From Planctomycetota bacterium (GTDB lineage: Bacteria > Planctomycetota > Phycisphaerae > WQYP01), in assembly GCA_021828925.1 (NCBI GenBank), contig JAJZCT010000241.1, positions 1-5,850 of the forward strand: a stretch of 5,850 nt of DNA. The letters run 5' to 3'. Positions 5,601-5,850 of the stretch are shown here, one piece after another (position 1 is the first letter of the stretch; each line of letters starts with the position of its first letter). The position numbers were made by a program, and so were the translations under genes. The notes under the pieces are model-generated. The model saw only the letters and a list, made by a program, of their open reading frames with translations. It had not been told where the DNA came from and ran no database searches.

Positions 5601-5850
5601 GGCCATCCCCCTGACAATCCCCGGCGTCATGCCGGGGTTCTGGATATTGAATGTGCTGACCGCCCATCAAGTCGGCGGGTACCGCGCTTCCGTATTTTTT
5701 ACCGCCACCGCGATGATCGGCATGATCGCACTGGCTGGCATTGTGACGCGCAACGCCATTATTCTCATTGATTTTATTCATCGATCTCTGGCCAATGGGC
5801 AATCGCTTTACGATGCGATTCTCGAAAGCGTGGTGGTGGGAGATCCGTGA
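2614..5850 (+). CDS. RND efflux permease (AcrB/HAE1 superfamily), ending early after TM10
   Basis: This 1078-residue inner-membrane antiporter would drive efflux with the proton gradient. TM1 is about 25-45, followed by TPREKDPQI and a first porter domain (about 46-370). TM2-TM6 lie about 372-393, 398-421, 426-447, 470-494 and 505-527. TM7 is about 577-598, then the second porter domain (about 600-960), then TM8-TM10 at about 965-986, 988-1012 and 1029-1055. TM4 carries the proton-relay Asp pair (D441, D442) in VDDPIVDVENI, with a further Asp at 446. TM10 has VTRNAIILIDF, with Arg1046 where AcrB has Lys940. The protein reaches DAILES at 1067-1072 and then VVVGDP and stop. Family members continue here with an R.RPI motif, TM11 and TM12, so about 70-80 residues are missing, including the TM11 relay residues. 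The codons before the stop are a GTG repeat and a G-run, pointing to a frameshift. The product as written is probably not a working pump. It overlaps the adaptor gene; no outer-membrane factor is visible. Confidence 0.9.
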   Translation: MSTPPDARAGELSLIERVVKIFLHSRLSLVLILLAVLLGAASLLITPREKDPQIIVPMVDIYVNFPGHSAKSVEQLVTTPLEKLLYQIHGVEYVYSTSRRDQSMVTARFFVGQDVERSVVKVFRKIKQHLNRVPAGVTGWVIKPETINDVPIVTLTLTSKTATAVALRQTAEELAARLAAAPNVSRAYVIGGRPRVVYAYLSPSKMHAYNITPLEIDRDIQAADVTMTAGSYQRNNNEIHVLAGTALANARQLGHLVVSVWHQQPVYLSNVAKIVDGPAEVHSYVWHTWGPAANVHEDHDFPGTLLAGESSRLVRSASPAVTVAIAKKAGSNAVTVAADVIHRARVLAGVMLPSDINMIVTRNSGLSANAKVNGLVDGLLVAIVIVIVLLTIGLGWRESIVVAVAIPVVFGLTLACNLMLGFTINRVTLFALILSLGLLVDDPIVDVENISRHFALEGKATRLIALKAISEVLGPLIVATLAVILSFIPMFFITGMMGPYMRPMAFNVPVAMLMSMLVAFTITPWMAYHMLKNKHRETELLAREESADPHAVPAIQRTMRYRVFSKTLGSMLEYRAARWGFLLAVAGITVAAIALPAMRMVPLKMLPFSDQSNLLIVIHAPRGTTVQETDAATRALVHRLERLHEVVDITSYVGVAAPMDFNGLVRHYFIRNQLNDAQIAIDLAGKQQRAMQTHEIALRIRHSLTAIAHKYGVRIQIVEAPPGPPVLDTIVGEIHGSPTTSYHQMQLAARTLRHRLLLEPDVVDVDDSVQAQQTQMVFVTDKRKAALSGVTTSEISHTLALALGGTVAGTIHAPRQRQPLNIILRLPISRRSNRAELSSIFVRGTGGVLVPLAEIGHWKRTLRGEAIYHKDLRRIVYVYADTAGRPPVNAILDVEADRVPDGRTPKIAAMSSVGEGWIHEVKPRPLSGRSFFHDGSGIAWQLPPGLHVNFAGEGEWRVTIHVFRDLGLAFGAAMIGIYVLLIAQTGSFLLPLVIMLAIPLTIPGVMPGFWILNVLTAHQVGGYRASVFFTATAMIGMIALAGIVTRNAIILIDFIHRSLANGQSLYDAILESVVVGDP
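5830..5850 (+). other. Likely frameshift or premature stop site in the RND permease
   Basis: After GAAAGC (Glu-Ser of DAILES) the bases are a GTG repeat, GGAGATCC and TGA at the very end of the window. The family pattern predicts a small residue, then about R.RPI.LT at this point, and it is not seen in frame. The other two frames give W-W-W-E-I-R and G-G-G-R-S-V; neither restores the motif clearly within the few bases left. A slip in the GTG/GGG stretch is the simplest explanation, but a real early stop cannot be ruled out. Confidence 0.55.

Noticed and set aside
1..5850. Mobile element, CRISPR array or defence system
   Set aside because: No transposase or integrase motifs, no regularly spaced repeats, no terminal inverted repeats and no nuclease or toxin-like genes are seen. 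All genes have housekeeping, envelope or efflux character.

Overview
The window reads as a bacterial chromosomal segment of moderate to slightly high GC, with genes only on the + strand. No 16S rRNA or other taxonomic marker is present. The short exported carboxypeptidase-regulatory-like protein and the form of the NAD synthetase tail would suit a Planctomycetota/PVC-type bacterium. That is a weak inference from style, not an identification. The three-gene inner-membrane efflux set implies a Gram-negative cell plan.

Layout. Positions 1-147 hold the last 48 codons of a glutamine-dependent NAD+ synthetase (nadE). After a 166-base gap carrying a perfect 7-bp inverted repeat comes a small secreted protein (314-802) with a signal peptide, a carboxypeptidase-regulatory-like beta-sandwich domain and a Gly/Arg/Pro-rich tail. 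The gene-free stretch 803-1209 (407 bases) is not empty. It holds a region able to fold into a closed multi-branch RNA (821-905), a textbook intrinsic terminator (934-967), a near-consensus sigma70-type promoter (985-1013) and a leader of about 190 bases with several hairpins, the last followed by six T.

From that promoter an apparent operon runs to the window end. It contains a 66-residue DUF2892/YgaP-like membrane protein (1210-1410), a membrane fusion (periplasmic adaptor) protein (1466-2617) and an RND-family inner-membrane permease (2614-5850) whose start overlaps the adaptor stop as ATGA. Adaptor and permease should form the inner part of a tripartite proton-driven efflux pump. No outer-membrane factor and no regulator lie in the window. 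The role of the small membrane protein is unknown.

The main anomaly is at the 3' end. The permease has the porter domains and ten membrane helices, but its frame meets TGA at 5848-5850, right after the TM10 region, so TM11, TM12 and the C-terminal tail are missing. The stop follows a GTG-repeat/G-run, so a frameshift (true mutation or sequencing error) is the leading explanation. The bases beyond the window would decide it. I found no convincing new defence system, mobile element, CRISPR array or RNA gene of known class. The best candidates for undescribed biology are the structured RNA before the terminator and the leader of the efflux operon.
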